Source: Dehalococcoidia bacterium (GTDB lineage: Bacteria; Chloroflexota; Dehalococcoidia; SZUA-161). Taken from it: a stretch of DNA of 64,000 nt. Made by a program: the position numbers and the translations under genes. The notes under the pieces were generated by a model, which was not told where the DNA came from, did not search any database, and saw nothing but the letters and a program-made list of their open reading frames with translations. Position 1 is the stretch's first letter. Each line of letters starts with the position of its first letter. This document shows positions 42,497 to 52,391 of this stretch, in pieces. Where the stretch lies: assembly GCA_030619685.1 (NCBI GenBank), contig JAUXAX010000007.1, positions 1-64,000 of the forward strand. Direction: 5' to 3'.

Positions 42497-44185
42497 TCAA
42501 AGCTTCTTCTCGATCTTGGCCCACGAATCGCGTAAAGTGACCGTCCGGTTGAATACCATCCGTTCGCCAGAGGAGTCTTTCGAATCAACACAGAAATATC
42601 CCAGCCGCTCGAACTGATACCGACTTCCCGGGGCTGCGCCCGCCAAGCTGGGTTCGATATACCCCGTCAAAGTCTGCAGCGAATCGGGATTCAAAACGCT
42701 TCCAAAATCAGCCCCATCCCTGACATCGCCGGGGTTCTCCATAGCGAAGAGCCGATCGTAAAGGCGCACTTCAGCCTCGAGCGCGTGGGCAGCCGAAACC
42801 CAGTGAATGGTCCCCCTAACCTTGCGTCCGTCCGGAGCCGTTCCCCCTCGTGTCTCCGGATCATAAGTGCAATGCAACTCAACCACTTCGCCAGTCTGCT
42901 CATCCTTCACCACTCCGACACAGGTGATGAAATACGCATATCGTAACCTTACCTCACGACCTGGGGCCAGACGGAAGAACTTCTCCGGCGGGTGCTCACG
43001 GAAATCATCCTGCTCGATGTAGAGCACGCGTGAAAAGGGTACCTTCCGCGTCCCCATATCGGGGTCTTCCGGATTGTTGACAGCATCTACCTCTTCGGTC
43101 TGGTCTTGGGGATAGTTGTCGATGACCACACGGAGGGGACGCAACACGCACATAACGCGCGGGGAGCGTTTGTTCAAATCCTCCCGGATGCAGTGCTCAA
43201 GCAGCGCAATGTCGATGATGCTATCGGTCTTGGCTACGCCGATACGCTCGCAGAAATTCCCGATGGACTGCGGCGTGTATCCGCGTCTGCGCAAACCCGA
43301 AATGGTCGGCATCCGTGGGTCATCCCATCCGGTGACATGTCCCTGCTCCACCAGTTGCAGCAGCTTTCGCTTGCTCAGCACGGTGTAGGTGAGATTGAGG
43401 CGAGCGAACTCGATCTGCTGTGGATGATAGACTCCCAGTTCGCCAAGAAACCAGTCGTACAATGGGCGGTGATCTTCGAATTCCAGCGTGCAAATGGAAT
43501 GGGTAATTCCCTCGATAGAATCCTCAAGTCCATGGGCCCAATCATACATCGGATAGATGCACCACTTGTTGCCCGAACGGTGATGTTCTGCATGCAGGAT
43601 GCGGTACATGGTCGGATCGCGCAGATTCAAGTTTGGTGATGCCATGTCGATTCTGGCGCGGAGCACCCGGGAACCATCCTCAAACTCTCCTGCCCGCATG
43701 CGTTGGAACAAATCCAGATTCTCTTCGACCGAACGGTTGCGGTGCGGACTCTCCTTGCCAAGATCAATGAGAGTGCCCCGGTACTCTCTGATCTCATCCA
43801 CGCTCAGATCATCAACATAGGCCTTACCGGCTTTGACCAACTGCACAGCGTAATCGTACATTTGATCGAAGTAGTCTGATGCATAAAACAGCCGATCCTC
43901 CCAGTCAAACCCGAGCCAGCGCACGTCTTCTTTGATCGATTCAACGTATTCACCTTCTTCTTTGGTGGGATTTGTATCATCGAACCGCAAATTGCACAGG
44001 CCTCTGTACTGGGCGGCGATGCCGAAATTAAGGCAGATGGACTTGGCGTGCCCGATGTGCAAATAGCCGTTCGGCTCCGGCGGGAACCGCGTGTGCACAC
44101 GCCCCCCGTATTTGTTGTTTTCGAGGTCCTCGTTGATGATATTCCGAATGAAGTCGGAGGGAGCGGTTGATTCAGGTGTGGTCAC
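42497..44185 (-). CDS. glnS: Glutamine--tRNA ligase
   Basis: A 562-residue class I aminoacyl-tRNA synthetase. [16 protein letters not shown] contains the HIGH motif, DDTNPTKEE is typical of GlnRS, and VLSKRKL is the KMSKS equivalent. The C-terminal beta-barrel anticodon domain is present ([17 protein letters not shown]). A GlnRS is a minority trait in bacteria, where Gln-tRNA is otherwise made by GatCAB; the family spread by horizontal transfer. ATG 44185. The divergent gltX starts 181 bp away, and a tRNA-Gln and a tRNA-Glu lie 5 kb downstream. Confidence 0.95.
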   Translation of the reverse strand: MTTPESTAPSDFIRNIINEDLENNKYGGRVHTRFPPEPNGYLHIGHAKSICLNFGIAAQYRGLCNLRFDDTNPTKEEGEYVESIKEDVRWLGFDWEDRLFYASDYFDQMYDYAVQLVKAGKAYVDDLSVDEIREYRGTLIDLGKESPHRNRSVEENLDLFQRMRAGEFEDGSRVLRARIDMASPNLNLRDPTMYRILHAEHHRSGNKWCIYPMYDWAHGLEDSIEGITHSICTLEFEDHRPLYDWFLGELGVYHPQQIEFARLNLTYTVLSKRKLLQLVEQGHVTGWDDPRMPTISGLRRRGYTPQSIGNFCERIGVAKTDSIIDIALLEHCIREDLNKRSPRVMCVLRPLRVVIDNYPQDQTEEVDAVNNPEDPDMGTRKVPFSRVLYIEQDDFREHPPEKFFRLAPGREVRLRYAYFITCVGVVKDEQTGEVVELHCTYDPETRGGTAPDGRKVRGTIHWVSAAHALEAEVRLYDRLFAMENPGDVRDGADFGSVLNPDSLQTLTGYIEPSLAGAAPGSRYQFERLGYFCVDSKDSSGERMVFNRTVTLRDSWAKIEKKL

Positions 44186-44366
44186 AATACCGGGATTACC
44201 TCATCAAATTCAACGCGGTTCAGCTCCTTGTCGAGCCATTCTTTCATCTCATCGCTAAAGCTACAATTTCCAATTGCCTTTGTCAAGCATTGGGCTGACT
44301 GGATGACCCTCGAATAGACTCTCACTTCCGATGGTGCTAGAATAGGAAACGATTGAACGGAGAGCC

Positions 44367-45842
44367 ATGAGCGAAGGAAAGGTTCGGGTGCGCTTCGCCC
44401 CCAGCCCAACCGGATACCCTCACATAGGGAATATCAGGACCGCCCTGTTTAACTGGCTCTTCGCCAGGCACAGAGGCGGCAGCTTTATCGTGCGCATCGA
44501 AGACACCGATGTCACCCGCAAGGTCAGGGGTGCCCTCGAAGCCATACTGGACAGCCTGCGCTGGCTAGGGATAGATTGGGACGAAGGGCCGGATGCAGGC
44601 GGTGACTACGGGCCCTACTTCCAGTCGCAGCGCCTGGACATCTACAAACAGATCGCCCAGCTCTTGCTAGCGGAAGACCATGCCTATCGCTGCTATTGCT
44701 CCCCGGAGCGGCTTGCCAGGATGCGCGCCGAAATGGCCCAGCGCAAGGAATCCACGCGCACCTACGACCGCTACTGTCGCAACCTGAGCCAGGAGGAGCG
44801 TAACAAACTCGAATCTCAGGGCATCACCCCTGTAGTTCGGTTCAAGACCCCCCTTGAGGGACAGACCAGCTTCAACGACCTGATTAGGGGAGAGGTGACC
44901 TTCGATAACAGCACCCTGGATGACTTCGTGCTCCTCAAGTCGGACGGATATCCCACCTATCACCTTGCTAATATAGCTGACGACCACCTGATGCAGGTCT
45001 CCCACGTACTTAGAGCCGATGAGTGGCTGTCGAGCACCCCGCGCCATATCCTGCTCTACAGCGCCCTGGGGTATGAGCCACCACTGTTTGCGCACCTGCC
45101 TATGATCCTGGGAAGCGATCGCAGCAAGTTGAGTAAAAGGCACGGCGCTGCATCTATCACTCAATATCGCGACCAGGGATACCTGCCGCAGGCGATGATG
45201 AACTTCCTCGCCCTGCTTGGCTGGTCGCTGGATGACCGCACCGAGCTCCTCAGCAGAGAGGAACTGGTGCGTCATTTCTCCTTAGAGCGCATCAGCAAGA
45301 CCGGGGCTATCTTCAGTCACGATAAGCTTGAGTGGATGAATGGAGTCTACATCCGCAACATGAGCACTGAGGAGCTGACGGAGCAGCTACTGCCCTTCCT
45401 GGAAAGAGACCTGCCCGAGGAAGTGGAGCGACCTATCTCACGGGAATATGTGCAGCAGATAACGCCGCTGATCCAGGAGCGGCTGACGTGTTTTGGTGAC
45501 GCAGCCGAACACCACGGCTTTTTCTTCATTGATGAACTCGTTTATGATGCCGACCTGCTTCTGGGCAAGAACCTGACCAGGGAAGCTGCGGTGGCAGGTC
45601 TTGAAGCCGCCGTAGGGCGGCTTCAAGACCTGCCCTTCGACGCCTCATCGCTCGAACTCGCGCTCCGTTCCCTCGCCGCCGAGCTGGGACTGAAAACGGG
45701 GGAATTCTTCGCCCTGCTGCGGGTGGCGACTACCGGGCGCACCGCCGCCCCACCCCTCTTCCAGACCATGGCAGTGCTGGGCAAAGACAGGTGCCTCAAG
45801 CGTATCAAGGTAGCACTCGATAGATTGCGTGGTAAACCCTAA
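44367..45842 (+). CDS. gltX: Glutamate--tRNA ligase
   Basis: A 491-residue GluRS. RFAPSPTGYPHIGNIRTALFNW holds the HIGH motif; a CYCSPERL Cys segment lies near residue 110; SKLSKRHGA is KMSKS; the C-terminal helical anticodon domain is complete (TGEFFALLRVATTGRTAAPPLF). ATG 44367 follows CGGAGAGCC. Together with glnS this provides direct charging of both tRNAs; whether this GluRS still mischarges tRNA-Gln cannot be read from sequence. Confidence 0.96.
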   Translation: MSEGKVRVRFAPSPTGYPHIGNIRTALFNWLFARHRGGSFIVRIEDTDVTRKVRGALEAILDSLRWLGIDWDEGPDAGGDYGPYFQSQRLDIYKQIAQLLLAEDHAYRCYCSPERLARMRAEMAQRKESTRTYDRYCRNLSQEERNKLESQGITPVVRFKTPLEGQTSFNDLIRGEVTFDNSTLDDFVLLKSDGYPTYHLANIADDHLMQVSHVLRADEWLSSTPRHILLYSALGYEPPLFAHLPMILGSDRSKLSKRHGAASITQYRDQGYLPQAMMNFLALLGWSLDDRTELLSREELVRHFSLERISKTGAIFSHDKLEWMNGVYIRNMSTEELTEQLLPFLERDLPEEVERPISREYVQQITPLIQERLTCFGDAAEHHGFFFIDELVYDADLLLGKNLTREAAVAGLEAAVGRLQDLPFDASSLELALRSLAAELGLKTGEFFALLRVATTGRTAAPPLFQTMAVLGKDRCLKRIKVALDRLRGKP

Positions 45843-46010
45843 AGGGTGTTTAAAGGGATAGCTTCCCCCTAAGAGTGACATTCCTTCTGCACCTCAAGCC
45901 CCTGATGGGGGTTCCATTACAGCCTTTTTGTGATATCATATACCGCAAGCGAGGCCCGTAGATGGGTCGAAACGGGAAACCCACCAACAAAAGAGTAGAG
46001 GAGGTATACA

Positions 46011-46217
46011 ATGGGCTTCTTTAGCTTCTTCGCTATCCTGTCTGCTATTCCCGCCTTCTTCTTCTGCGCCTGGATTGCCATGATGTTCTCGCGCGTCATT
46101 GGCCCGCATTTCAACGTAGAGAACATAGACTACCCTATGGCCATGGTGATGACCATAGGGCTCTGGCTGGTGGTTGCCCCTTTGGCCGCCACCGTCAGAA
46201 AGGGCAAAGGCCGCTAG
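46011..46217 (+). CDS. Small two-helix membrane protein
   Basis: A 68-residue protein with two membrane helices (about residues 3-26 and 43-61) and a positively charged end (RKGKGR). A strong AGAGGAGGTATACA ribosome site before ATG 46011 makes it a credible gene. Unknown function. Confidence 0.7.
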   Translation: MGFFSFFAILSAIPAFFFCAWIAMMFSRVIGPHFNVENIDYPMAMVMTIGLWLVVAPLAATVRKGKGR

Positions 46218-46262
46218 CGGGAAAAAGGGCTCCACAGACAATAGGGACCTTTGGCTGGATAA

Positions 46263-46529
46263 ATGGCCAATATGGAAAACAGATACCCGTCTCAACAGAA
46301 GGAAGGCTCCACGTACTGCTCCAAGCACAGGCGGTACTACAGGCCCGACCGTGGTTGCCCGATCTGCCGATACGAAGAATCCGTCCTTAGACACAGAAGC
46401 GGAGGCATTCCTCGGAGACAGAAGTGCCCAGTTTGTGGAGAGATGTCGCTTATCTGGTACCAGTGCAGTAATAGATGTGAATGCCTCAATCTCGAATGCA
46501 AGCTACAGCAGGCAGAGGCTGAGTACTAG
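46263..46529 (+). CDS. Small cysteine-rich zinc-ribbon-like protein
   Basis: An 88-residue protein with paired Cys motifs: a YCSKHRRYYRPDRGCPIC knuckle, then KCPVCG, and CSNRCECLNLEC near the C-terminus, arranged like two zinc knuckles. It starts at ATG 46263 or 46272; no strong ribosome site is visible. An overlapping frame (46174-46542) has no such features. It may follow the small membrane gene as a pair. Confidence 0.6.
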   Translation: MANMENRYPSQQKEGSTYCSKHRRYYRPDRGCPICRYEESVLRHRSGGIPRRQKCPVCGEMSLIWYQCSNRCECLNLECKLQQAEAEY

Positions 46530-47989
46530 CTTCCGGCGGTAGAAGTGCCACCCGCCTTGCCGGTGGATGAGCAAACGGCGAGGCAAAGGCTAATGGCTTT
46601 GCACAGCGCTGCCGTTGTGGGACCTAGGCTGAGGCCATGGAACCTTAAAAACGCTAGGTAAATATATTCCCGGTAGTATGCTGCCCGCTTCTCCCTCGTG
46701 CTTTCCCTAATACACTTTGTATACCAGAATGTACACACAGGAAGACAGATTGTCCTACGTGGCGAACATGCGTTCCGAACGCTACCTGAATCGCTTTTTT
46801 ATGTTAACCCCACGTCCCTCTTGTTTGGAACTTATGTTCCACCAGCTATGGGGCGCGCCTGCTTCGCATTCTATGCCCCCTTCCACCAGCCTAGACGCTC
46901 GCAGATGCAAAGAGGAGAGAGACACACACTCGCCACCACGACAAAACCGTCAGATGCTGATCTCAGAGCTTCTGGCGATTTGTTATGCCATCTTCTGCAT
47001 TAGCCACCCTCAAGTTCCACAGTGGTTACCTCACTCGAGCCAGTTGTGTAGTCCGTCTTAGTGTCGTCCCAGAACTTCAGCGCAGCCACAGCTTGTCCCC
47101 TGGGTAGCGAGGTCCTGTGCCAGTCGAGCCATCAGCGACACAGCACGCCCTCGATAACCCCAATAACCATCTTCACATCCGCTCGGTCTACCCCCAAAGA
47201 ACAGCTAAAAAAGTCTTCCCCCCACGATTGACCACTTTTGACCACTAGCGCACACTCCTCTACTCACATTTTGCGCACAAATGCTGCACAAATTTCAAAA
47301 CACTTGCATAATAGCCCACCGCAAGACTAGTGTTTTGACCTACTCAAACTGTTCATCCCAGCTCTAGATTAGCGCTACGATAAGGCCTGCGCTTCATATA
47401 GTTCCCTACCGATTATCGATCATCGCCACATTATCACAGCCATCTTCAAGTCTCTTTCCCACTAATATCTCCGAAAAAACTTATTAGAAGTGAATAATAT
47501 CACACATTTTTGCCACCCTATGCATACTCCCTATCTTTCTCTTCCCAATCTTCCACCTTCTGTTGTAAGCTCTGCCTCTTGCTCCAGCTTTTCTTTTTTG
47601 CCCTGCCAATAGTTACTAGTCAATATCCTGAAGGTTGAGGCTGCCATTCACTTAGAGCATCCCTTGTTATCAATCGCCTTTTTGTGACCTTGCTGATGAC
47701 CATCATTCACAAAAGGGGGAGCCCTTACCACTAGGTGTGGAGACCTCCAGAAGATGCAGGCATGCCCTTCATGTAATGGAGATTGGTGGCCAGCCCTTTT
47801 CCTTTCTCGCCCGAACCATTGTGACTGCGTTGTGGTTCACATTTCTTGACCTTGTTACGACGAAACATTGAGCGAGTTTGAGCTTTCGTTCAACATACCA
47901 TGATGGAATATGTCTGCTATCCCAGACACCCTCCTATGCACTGATTCGTCTTGACACAAGTGATATAATCTCGGCAAAGGGGGTGCAAA
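46530..47989. other. 1.46-kb gene-poor stretch
   Basis: No frame with a ribosome site or family features; the right two thirds are AT-rich. It holds nested palindromes at 46763-46784 (CGAACATGCGTTCC and GCGTTCCGAACGC). It may contain an RNA gene or be decayed sequence. Confidence 0.5.
47961..47969 (+). promoter_or_regulatory. Extended -10 promoter element
   Basis: TGATATAAT (TGn-TATAAT) lies 20 bp before the ATG of the next gene. A TTGACA just upstream is too close (7 bp) to be its -35, so an extended -10 promoter without -35 is likely. Confidence 0.5.
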
Positions 47990-48838
47990 ATGCTGGAAAC
48001 CAGGGTTACCACTATTAGGAAAGCAAAAGCATCCATCCAAGACGAGAAAGTGAAGAGCAGGAAAAGGAGGAAAAAATCTCCGATAATGGAGGAGTATGAA
48101 GGATATCTGAAGAAACTGGAACGCGGGAAGGCGATAGGGTTTGCTCTCAAGGAAGGCGACAAATACCAGACTATAAAGTATAGGCTCAACAATGCCGCCA
48201 AATCACTGGGCATAAAGAACCTCAAGATAGAACGTGCCAGCAACAAGGTTGTCTTCTACAAAGAGGTAAGACCTCGCACCCGGAAAGTGGTGCAACACAA
48301 AGCAGAAGTCTCGCCCCTACAGGACGAGAGCAAAGAAGAACAGTATTTGTACGAATCTGAATATCAACCGGAACCTGAAGCTGAACCTGCACGCCCAGAC
48401 ACACCTGCAACTCAATCTGCGTTTGCAGCTACAGCCGCACAGGATTTGACGGATACGCCGACTTCTGCCCCGATGCCTGAACAAGAAGAAGAGCTTCTGG
48501 CCTTCGATTTCGATGAGGAGTGGGAAGAACCGATGGTACATGGGCAGAAAACTTGTGAAGCTAGAATAGAGAGGTACGCCGGCACCACTTTTGAGGCTTT
48601 CGGCTATCCGTTTGTTATCACGAAGGCCGAACAGCTGGCATTGGGTGATATCTCACAGAAGTTGTTCAAGCAGCACGGTTTTTTCAGCCCGAGAGAATTC
48701 CAAGAGGTTTGGAAGCAGCGCCATGAAGGAGTGTTTGACCCAGAGCAGAAGGCTTGGTTGCACCATTTCAGGAGAGGGTTTGACACCCCGATTGAACCGG
48801 ATTCCGACGTATACCCTGAACCCGAAGTCCAAGATTGA
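47990..48838 (+). CDS. Basic N-terminal/ASCH-like C-terminal hypothetical protein
   Basis: A 282-residue protein in three parts: a Lys/Arg-rich N-terminal 100 residues (KSRKRRKKSP, with an AIGFALKEGDKY segment that may bind nucleic acid), an acidic Pro/Ala linker (about 105-175), and a C-terminal domain starting at GQKTCEARIERYAG that resembles ASCH-type domains (KT-x-x-R-x-x-RYG, then GYPFVITKAEQLALGDI, then SPREFQEVWKQRH). ASCH domains act in RNA metabolism. ATG 47990 has GGGGG upstream. A terminator follows (48942). Flanked by a gene-poor stretch and tRNAs. Confidence 0.65.
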   Translation: MLETRVTTIRKAKASIQDEKVKSRKRRKKSPIMEEYEGYLKKLERGKAIGFALKEGDKYQTIKYRLNNAAKSLGIKNLKIERASNKVVFYKEVRPRTRKVVQHKAEVSPLQDESKEEQYLYESEYQPEPEAEPARPDTPATQSAFAATAAQDLTDTPTSAPMPEQEEELLAFDFDEEWEEPMVHGQKTCEARIERYAGTTFEAFGYPFVITKAEQLALGDISQKLFKQHGFFSPREFQEVWKQRHEGVFDPEQKAWLHHFRRGFDTPIEPDSDVYPEPEVQD

Positions 48839-48941
48839 CTGAGCGGCCTTGGAAGTCAGCCGTAATACGCGATGGAAAAGAAGTCAGCACGGAGGTCAGC
48901 GGGGCACCCATCCCCCCAACGATTCCGTGGCGTAGTCTCAG

Positions 48942-48971
48942 AAGCCCTAGAATCAAAATCTGGGGCTTTTT
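48942..48971 (+). terminator. Rho-independent terminator
   Basis: AAGCCCTAGA and TCTGGGGCTT form a 10-bp stem with an ATCAAAA loop, followed by TTT. About 100 bp after the ASCH-like gene. Confidence 0.7.
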
Positions 48972-49103
48972 GATGCTTGAGTATATGCCGTGTGCCATTG
49001 GCATTCTAGGGGAACACAGCAAAAGGAAAACGAAACCAAAGAAAAAGGAGGGTTGCTGCAGAAACGCCTACGTGTTATAATTCAGTCTCGACCGAGGCTT
49101 CGG

Positions 49104-49174
49104 TGGGGATTAGTCTAGCGGTAGGACAGCGGACTCTGGATCCGTAGGCCCAGGTTCGAATCCTGGATCCCCAG
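49104..49174 (+). tRNA. tRNA-Gln (anticodon CTG)
   Basis: Acceptor TGGGGAT/ATCCCCA with a U-A first pair and discriminator G, as usual for tRNA-Gln. Anticodon stem GCGGA/TCCGT encloses loop CTCTGGA (CTG). T-arm CCAGG-TTCGAAT-CCTGG. CCA is not encoded. Confidence 0.95.
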
Positions 49175-49201
49175 CTTTTCTCATGTCCGGAGTGCAAGAA
49201 T

Positions 49202-49278
49202 GGCGCATTCGTCTAGCGGCCCAGGACACCGCCCTCTCAAGGCGGAGATCAGGGGTTCGAATCCCCTATGCGCTACCA
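49202..49278 (+). tRNA. tRNA-Glu (anticodon CTC)
   Basis: Acceptor GGCGCAT/ATGCGCT (G1-U72 pair, as in many tRNA-Glu), D-arm GTCTAGCGGCCCAGGAC, anticodon stem CCGCC/GGCGG around CTCTCAA (CTC), T-arm AGGGG-TTCGAAT-CCCCT, discriminator A, CCA encoded. It starts 28 bp after tRNA-Gln, likely on the same transcript. Confidence 0.96.
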
Positions 49279-49298
49279 TTAATTGAATAGGGTGGTAT

Positions 49299-49610
49299 AT
49301 GAGCGACATATTGGATGAAGCTGCTGCCGTGGTGCAGTGCAAGGAGTGCCCCTGGTATAAATCCTGCGTAATGCCGATGAGGTTCACCATGGACGACATC
49401 AGAAGGCAGTTGCCAAGCTCATCCTTCACTACCGATGATGCCACCATGTCCAGGTATTTTGCTGAACTCGCCGCAGCGACGCAGAATTTCCTCCTCGAGG
49501 GCTGCCCCGTCTTCATCCAACGGCTGAGGGCCAGCCCCAAACTTGCAGAGCGGATCAAGCGGATGATGCAAAGTTGGGGAGGGGAAGAGGAGCCCGGCTC
49601 CCAGACTTAA
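49299..49610 (+). CDS. Hypothetical protein with Cys motif
   Basis: A 103-residue helical protein with CKECPWYKSC near the N-terminus (three Cys, possible metal site) and a later Cys. ATG 49299 follows AGGGTGGTAT. It begins 21 bp after tRNA-Glu. Family not recognised. Confidence 0.65.
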   Translation: MSDILDEAAAVVQCKECPWYKSCVMPMRFTMDDIRRQLPSSSFTTDDATMSRYFAELAAATQNFLLEGCPVFIQRLRASPKLAERIKRMMQSWGGEEEPGSQT

Positions 49611-49710
49611 GGCTCTTGTCCCTACCGATTCTGCCAGGCCCTCGGGCGCAAGGCTGTGTCACATCTTTATGGCCACCGCCACAACCCAAGTCTTCCCGCT
49701 ATCGCCGACA

Positions 49711-49719
49711 TGATATAAT
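49711..49719 (+). promoter_or_regulatory. Extended -10 promoter for the ABC transporter operon
   Basis: TGATATAAT lies 35 bp before the ATG of the ATPase gene. The same nonamer precedes the gene at 47990. Confidence 0.5.
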
Positions 49720-49753
49720 AGAGTCCGCGACTGCACCTAGGCATAGGAGCACT

Positions 49754-50443
49754 ATGATCGAACTGCACGATGTCTGGCGGCTGTACCGCATGGGTGACGA
49801 GACAATCAACGCCCTGGCCGGCATCGACCTGGAGGTCAGCCAGGGGGAATTCGTAGCCATCGTCGGCCCCTCAGGATCAGGCAAGAGCACTCTCCTTAAC
49901 ATTATCGGAGGACTTGATTCCCCCACCATGGGGAGAATCGAGGTCGATGGGCAGGACTTGGGCAAAGCCAGCGACAGAGAGCTCTCCTTATATCGCAACA
50001 AGAAGGTGGGCTTCATTTTTCAAACCTTCAATCTGCAACCCATTTATACCGCCTTGGAGAATGTGTCTCTACCCCTAGTGTTTGCCAAAGTCCCTCTACG
50101 GAGGCGCAAGCAAATAGCCAGGGAGGTCATGGAAACTCTAGCGCTATCGGACCGTCTGCGGCACAAGCCAAATCAGCTTTCAGGGGGAGAGAGGCAACGG
50201 GTCGCCATCGCCCGTGCGCTGGTAAACGAACCCAAGATCCTGCTCGCTGATGAGCCTACGGGAAACCTCGACAGCAAGACTGGCGAACAAATCATGGAGC
50301 TATTGACTCGATTGAATAAGGAGAGGGAGATAACGCTTTTGCTGGTTACCCATGACCTGAAAACCGCCGGCCATGCTGATCGCATGTTGCAAATGCACGA
50401 TGGCCAAATAGCTGAGACTGTTGATAGAAGGCAAGTGTTGTGA
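49754..50443 (+). CDS. ABC transporter ATP-binding protein (MacB/LolD type)
   Basis: A 229-residue ATPase of the MacB/LolD/FtsE group. Walker A is GPSGSGKST, Q-loop FIFQTFNLQP, signature LSGGERQRVAIARALV, Walker B ILLADEPTGNLDS, H-loop VTHD. ATG 49754 is chosen because TAGGAGCACT precedes it and the MIELHDVWRLY opening is typical; an upstream frame is just read-through. The permease overlaps its stop by 4 bp (GTGA). It probably energises export or mechanotransmission by the permease. Confidence 0.95.
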   Translation: MIELHDVWRLYRMGDETINALAGIDLEVSQGEFVAIVGPSGSGKSTLLNIIGGLDSPTMGRIEVDGQDLGKASDRELSLYRNKKVGFIFQTFNLQPIYTALENVSLPLVFAKVPLRRRKQIAREVMETLALSDRLRHKPNQLSGGERQRVAIARALVNEPKILLADEPTGNLDSKTGEQIMELLTRLNKEREITLLLVTHDLKTAGHADRMLQMHDGQIAETVDRRQVL

Positions 50444-51747
50444 GGTTCTTAGACCTTTTACGCAGCACCTTTTCCAACCTGAGGCGCAGGAAGCTGCGCA
50501 GTTTCCTGACCATCTTCGCTGTAGTCATCGGAGCATCCTTAGTATCACTGCTGGTCTCACTGGGAATCGGAACCAAGGACTTCCTCATTGCCCAGATCAG
50601 AGCGACCATACCCCCTGATGTAGTGATAGTTGCTTTCAACCCCAAGGCATTTGACATAGGCATTGGCGGTCCAGGCTTCGGCGGTAGTCCGCGGGAAGTA
50701 TCCGACGACGAAGGCAGCCCTTTTTCGTTCAGGCCGTTGACGCTGGAAAATATCGAAGCTGTGGAGGCTCTTGAGCATGTAGAGCAAATAGACCCCTATG
50801 TAATGCTAGAGGCAGAGTCGGTCAAATTGCAAGGCTCAGACAGGAGTTTCCGAACAGAGCTCAGGGCCATGCCGCAGTACCAGGTAGAAAGTACGGATCT
50901 TGTGGCAGGAAGGCATCTCACGGAGCAGTCTCGGGGGGAATGCATCATCGCCAATCAGTACCTCGACTCCTTCGGCTTAGAGCAGCCGGGGGATGCCTTG
51001 GGGCAAGAGGTAATAGTACGAGTCAGGCAAGTGACTAGCTGGATAGGGCTTCCCAGCGAAACCAAGGACTACAGCTTTGAGATAGTGGGGGTAACCGAGA
51101 AAACGCTGATATCAACTCAGGTCATAATCTCCATCGAGGAAGGCAAGGAGATTTCCCGCTTTTGGGCGGATAACCCCGACTGGTACACCGATGATATACC
51201 TCCTGCCATTCTACAAGTAAAGACAGAGGGCAGCCAGTATACTGACCAGGTAGCTCAGGCAGTTGAAGACCTCGGTCTGGGAGCGATGACAGCCGAAGAG
51301 GTGTTGGGGCTTGTTGGCACCATCTTTATTATCATTCAAGCAGTGCTCAGCGCCTTCGGGCTGATCGCGTTGGGAGTCGCCTCACTGGGGATCATCAATA
51401 CCTTGATCATGGCCATCCATGAGCGTACCAGGGAGATCGGGGTGATGAAGGCAGTAGGGGCGTCCAGGAGTACAATTCGTCTGCTGTTCACAATAGAAGG
51501 GGTGATCATCGGTTTTCTAGGAGGAGCTATTGGCGTGGGCATCGGCTATGGCCTTGGCCTTGCCATCAACAAGATTTCTCACGCCACCTTCCTCAAGGAC
51601 TTCGAGACGTTTAATATCTCCGCATTCCCGTGGTGGCTGATTGTGGGGGTCATCGCTCTGAGCACTATAATCGCCCTCGTAGCTACACTCTATCCAGCCT
51701 ATCGAGCTTCGAGGCTCGACCCCATCGAGGCATTGAGATACGAATAA
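50440..51747 (+). CDS. ABC transporter permease (MacB/FtsX type)
   Basis: A 435-residue permease: one N-terminal helix (SFLTIFAVVIGASLVSLLVSLG), an extracytoplasmic domain of about 250 residues (MacB_PCD-like), then three helices with the FtsX signature HERTREIGVMKAVGAS before the C-terminal helix pair and ASRLDPIEALRYE ending. GTG 50440 overlaps the ATPase stop. No periplasmic adaptor gene is adjacent, as expected for a bacterium without an outer membrane. The substrate (peptide, lipid or drug) is unknown. Confidence 0.93.
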   Translation: MRFLDLLRSTFSNLRRRKLRSFLTIFAVVIGASLVSLLVSLGIGTKDFLIAQIRATIPPDVVIVAFNPKAFDIGIGGPGFGGSPREVSDDEGSPFSFRPLTLENIEAVEALEHVEQIDPYVMLEAESVKLQGSDRSFRTELRAMPQYQVESTDLVAGRHLTEQSRGECIIANQYLDSFGLEQPGDALGQEVIVRVRQVTSWIGLPSETKDYSFEIVGVTEKTLISTQVIISIEEGKEISRFWADNPDWYTDDIPPAILQVKTEGSQYTDQVAQAVEDLGLGAMTAEEVLGLVGTIFIIIQAVLSAFGLIALGVASLGIINTLIMAIHERTREIGVMKAVGASRSTIRLLFTIEGVIIGFLGGAIGVGIGYGLGLAINKISHATFLKDFETFNISAFPWWLIVGVIALSTIIALVATLYPAYRASRLDPIEALRYE

Positions 51748-51890
51748 GACTTATATGGCTGCGGCACAGTAAGATTAAACCTTTCCACCAATCTAATAGA
51801 AGTGGGGCTTCCTTCGCCACGCTCGATACAGCGTGAAGGAACCCTCACCTCTCAGGCTAGCAAACATCATCAACCAACTAGGAGAATGAG

Positions 51891-52370
51891 TTGAGCTCAG
51901 AAGGTGAAAGCCAGGCACCGATAGTGCTAAGACCCATCGCCACCGTCAAGAACGACGTCAAGGAGGTAGGAAAGCGCGACTGGGCCCAGGTAGTGTCCGA
52001 GCTTGTGTTCGATGCCAGCTCCAAGGATGCTATGGATGGCCTGGAGGATTTCTCCCACATAATAGTGCTTTTCTGGATGCATCGGTCTCCTGCTTGGGAA
52101 TGTTCTATGTCCAAAACCCACCCACAAATGAGGCCAGACCTGCCTCTGATTGGGGTGTTAGCCACCCGTTCTCCAGTCAGGCCCAACCCACTGGGCCTGG
52201 CAGTGGTGAGGCTCCTGGAGCGAAGAGGGAATGTGCTTAGGGTTGAGGGGCTCGATGCCATCGATGGCACACCGGTAGTGGATATTAAGCCCTATCTCCC
52301 TAACGACTCGGCCGCCCAAGCCAGAGTGCCCGATTGGGTGCACAAATTGCACCAGTCTGACACAAAGTGA
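51891..52370 (+). CDS. trmO: tRNA (t6A37) methyltransferase TrmO
   Basis: A 159-residue SAM-dependent enzyme of the TsaA/YaeB family that N6-methylates threonylcarbamoyladenosine at tRNA position 37. IATVKNDV, LEDFSHIIVLFWMH, and the signature GVLATRSPVRPNPLGLAVVRL are diagnostic, as is the late GLDAIDGTPVVDIKPYLP. TTG start at 51891; a GGAGAATGAG tract precedes it. Confidence 0.92.
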   Translation: MSSEGESQAPIVLRPIATVKNDVKEVGKRDWAQVVSELVFDASSKDAMDGLEDFSHIIVLFWMHRSPAWECSMSKTHPQMRPDLPLIGVLATRSPVRPNPLGLAVVRLLERRGNVLRVEGLDAIDGTPVVDIKPYLPNDSAAQARVPDWVHKLHQSDTK

Positions 52371-52391
52371 CCTCTTGAGACCGACAAGGTT

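Noticed and set aside
46763..46776. LexA/SOS box (CGAAC-N4-GTTC)
   Set aside because: No gene begins near it, so a regulatory role cannot be supported. Kept only as part of the gene-poor stretch.
46698..47061. Overlapping plus-strand frames of 101 and 114 codons
   Set aside because: Neither shows a ribosome site or family features, and each overlaps the other in a different frame.
47951..47956. TTGACA hexamer as a -35 box for the promoter before 47990
   Set aside because: Only 7 bp from the TATAAT; the normal spacer is about 17 bp. Treated as an extended -10 promoter instead.
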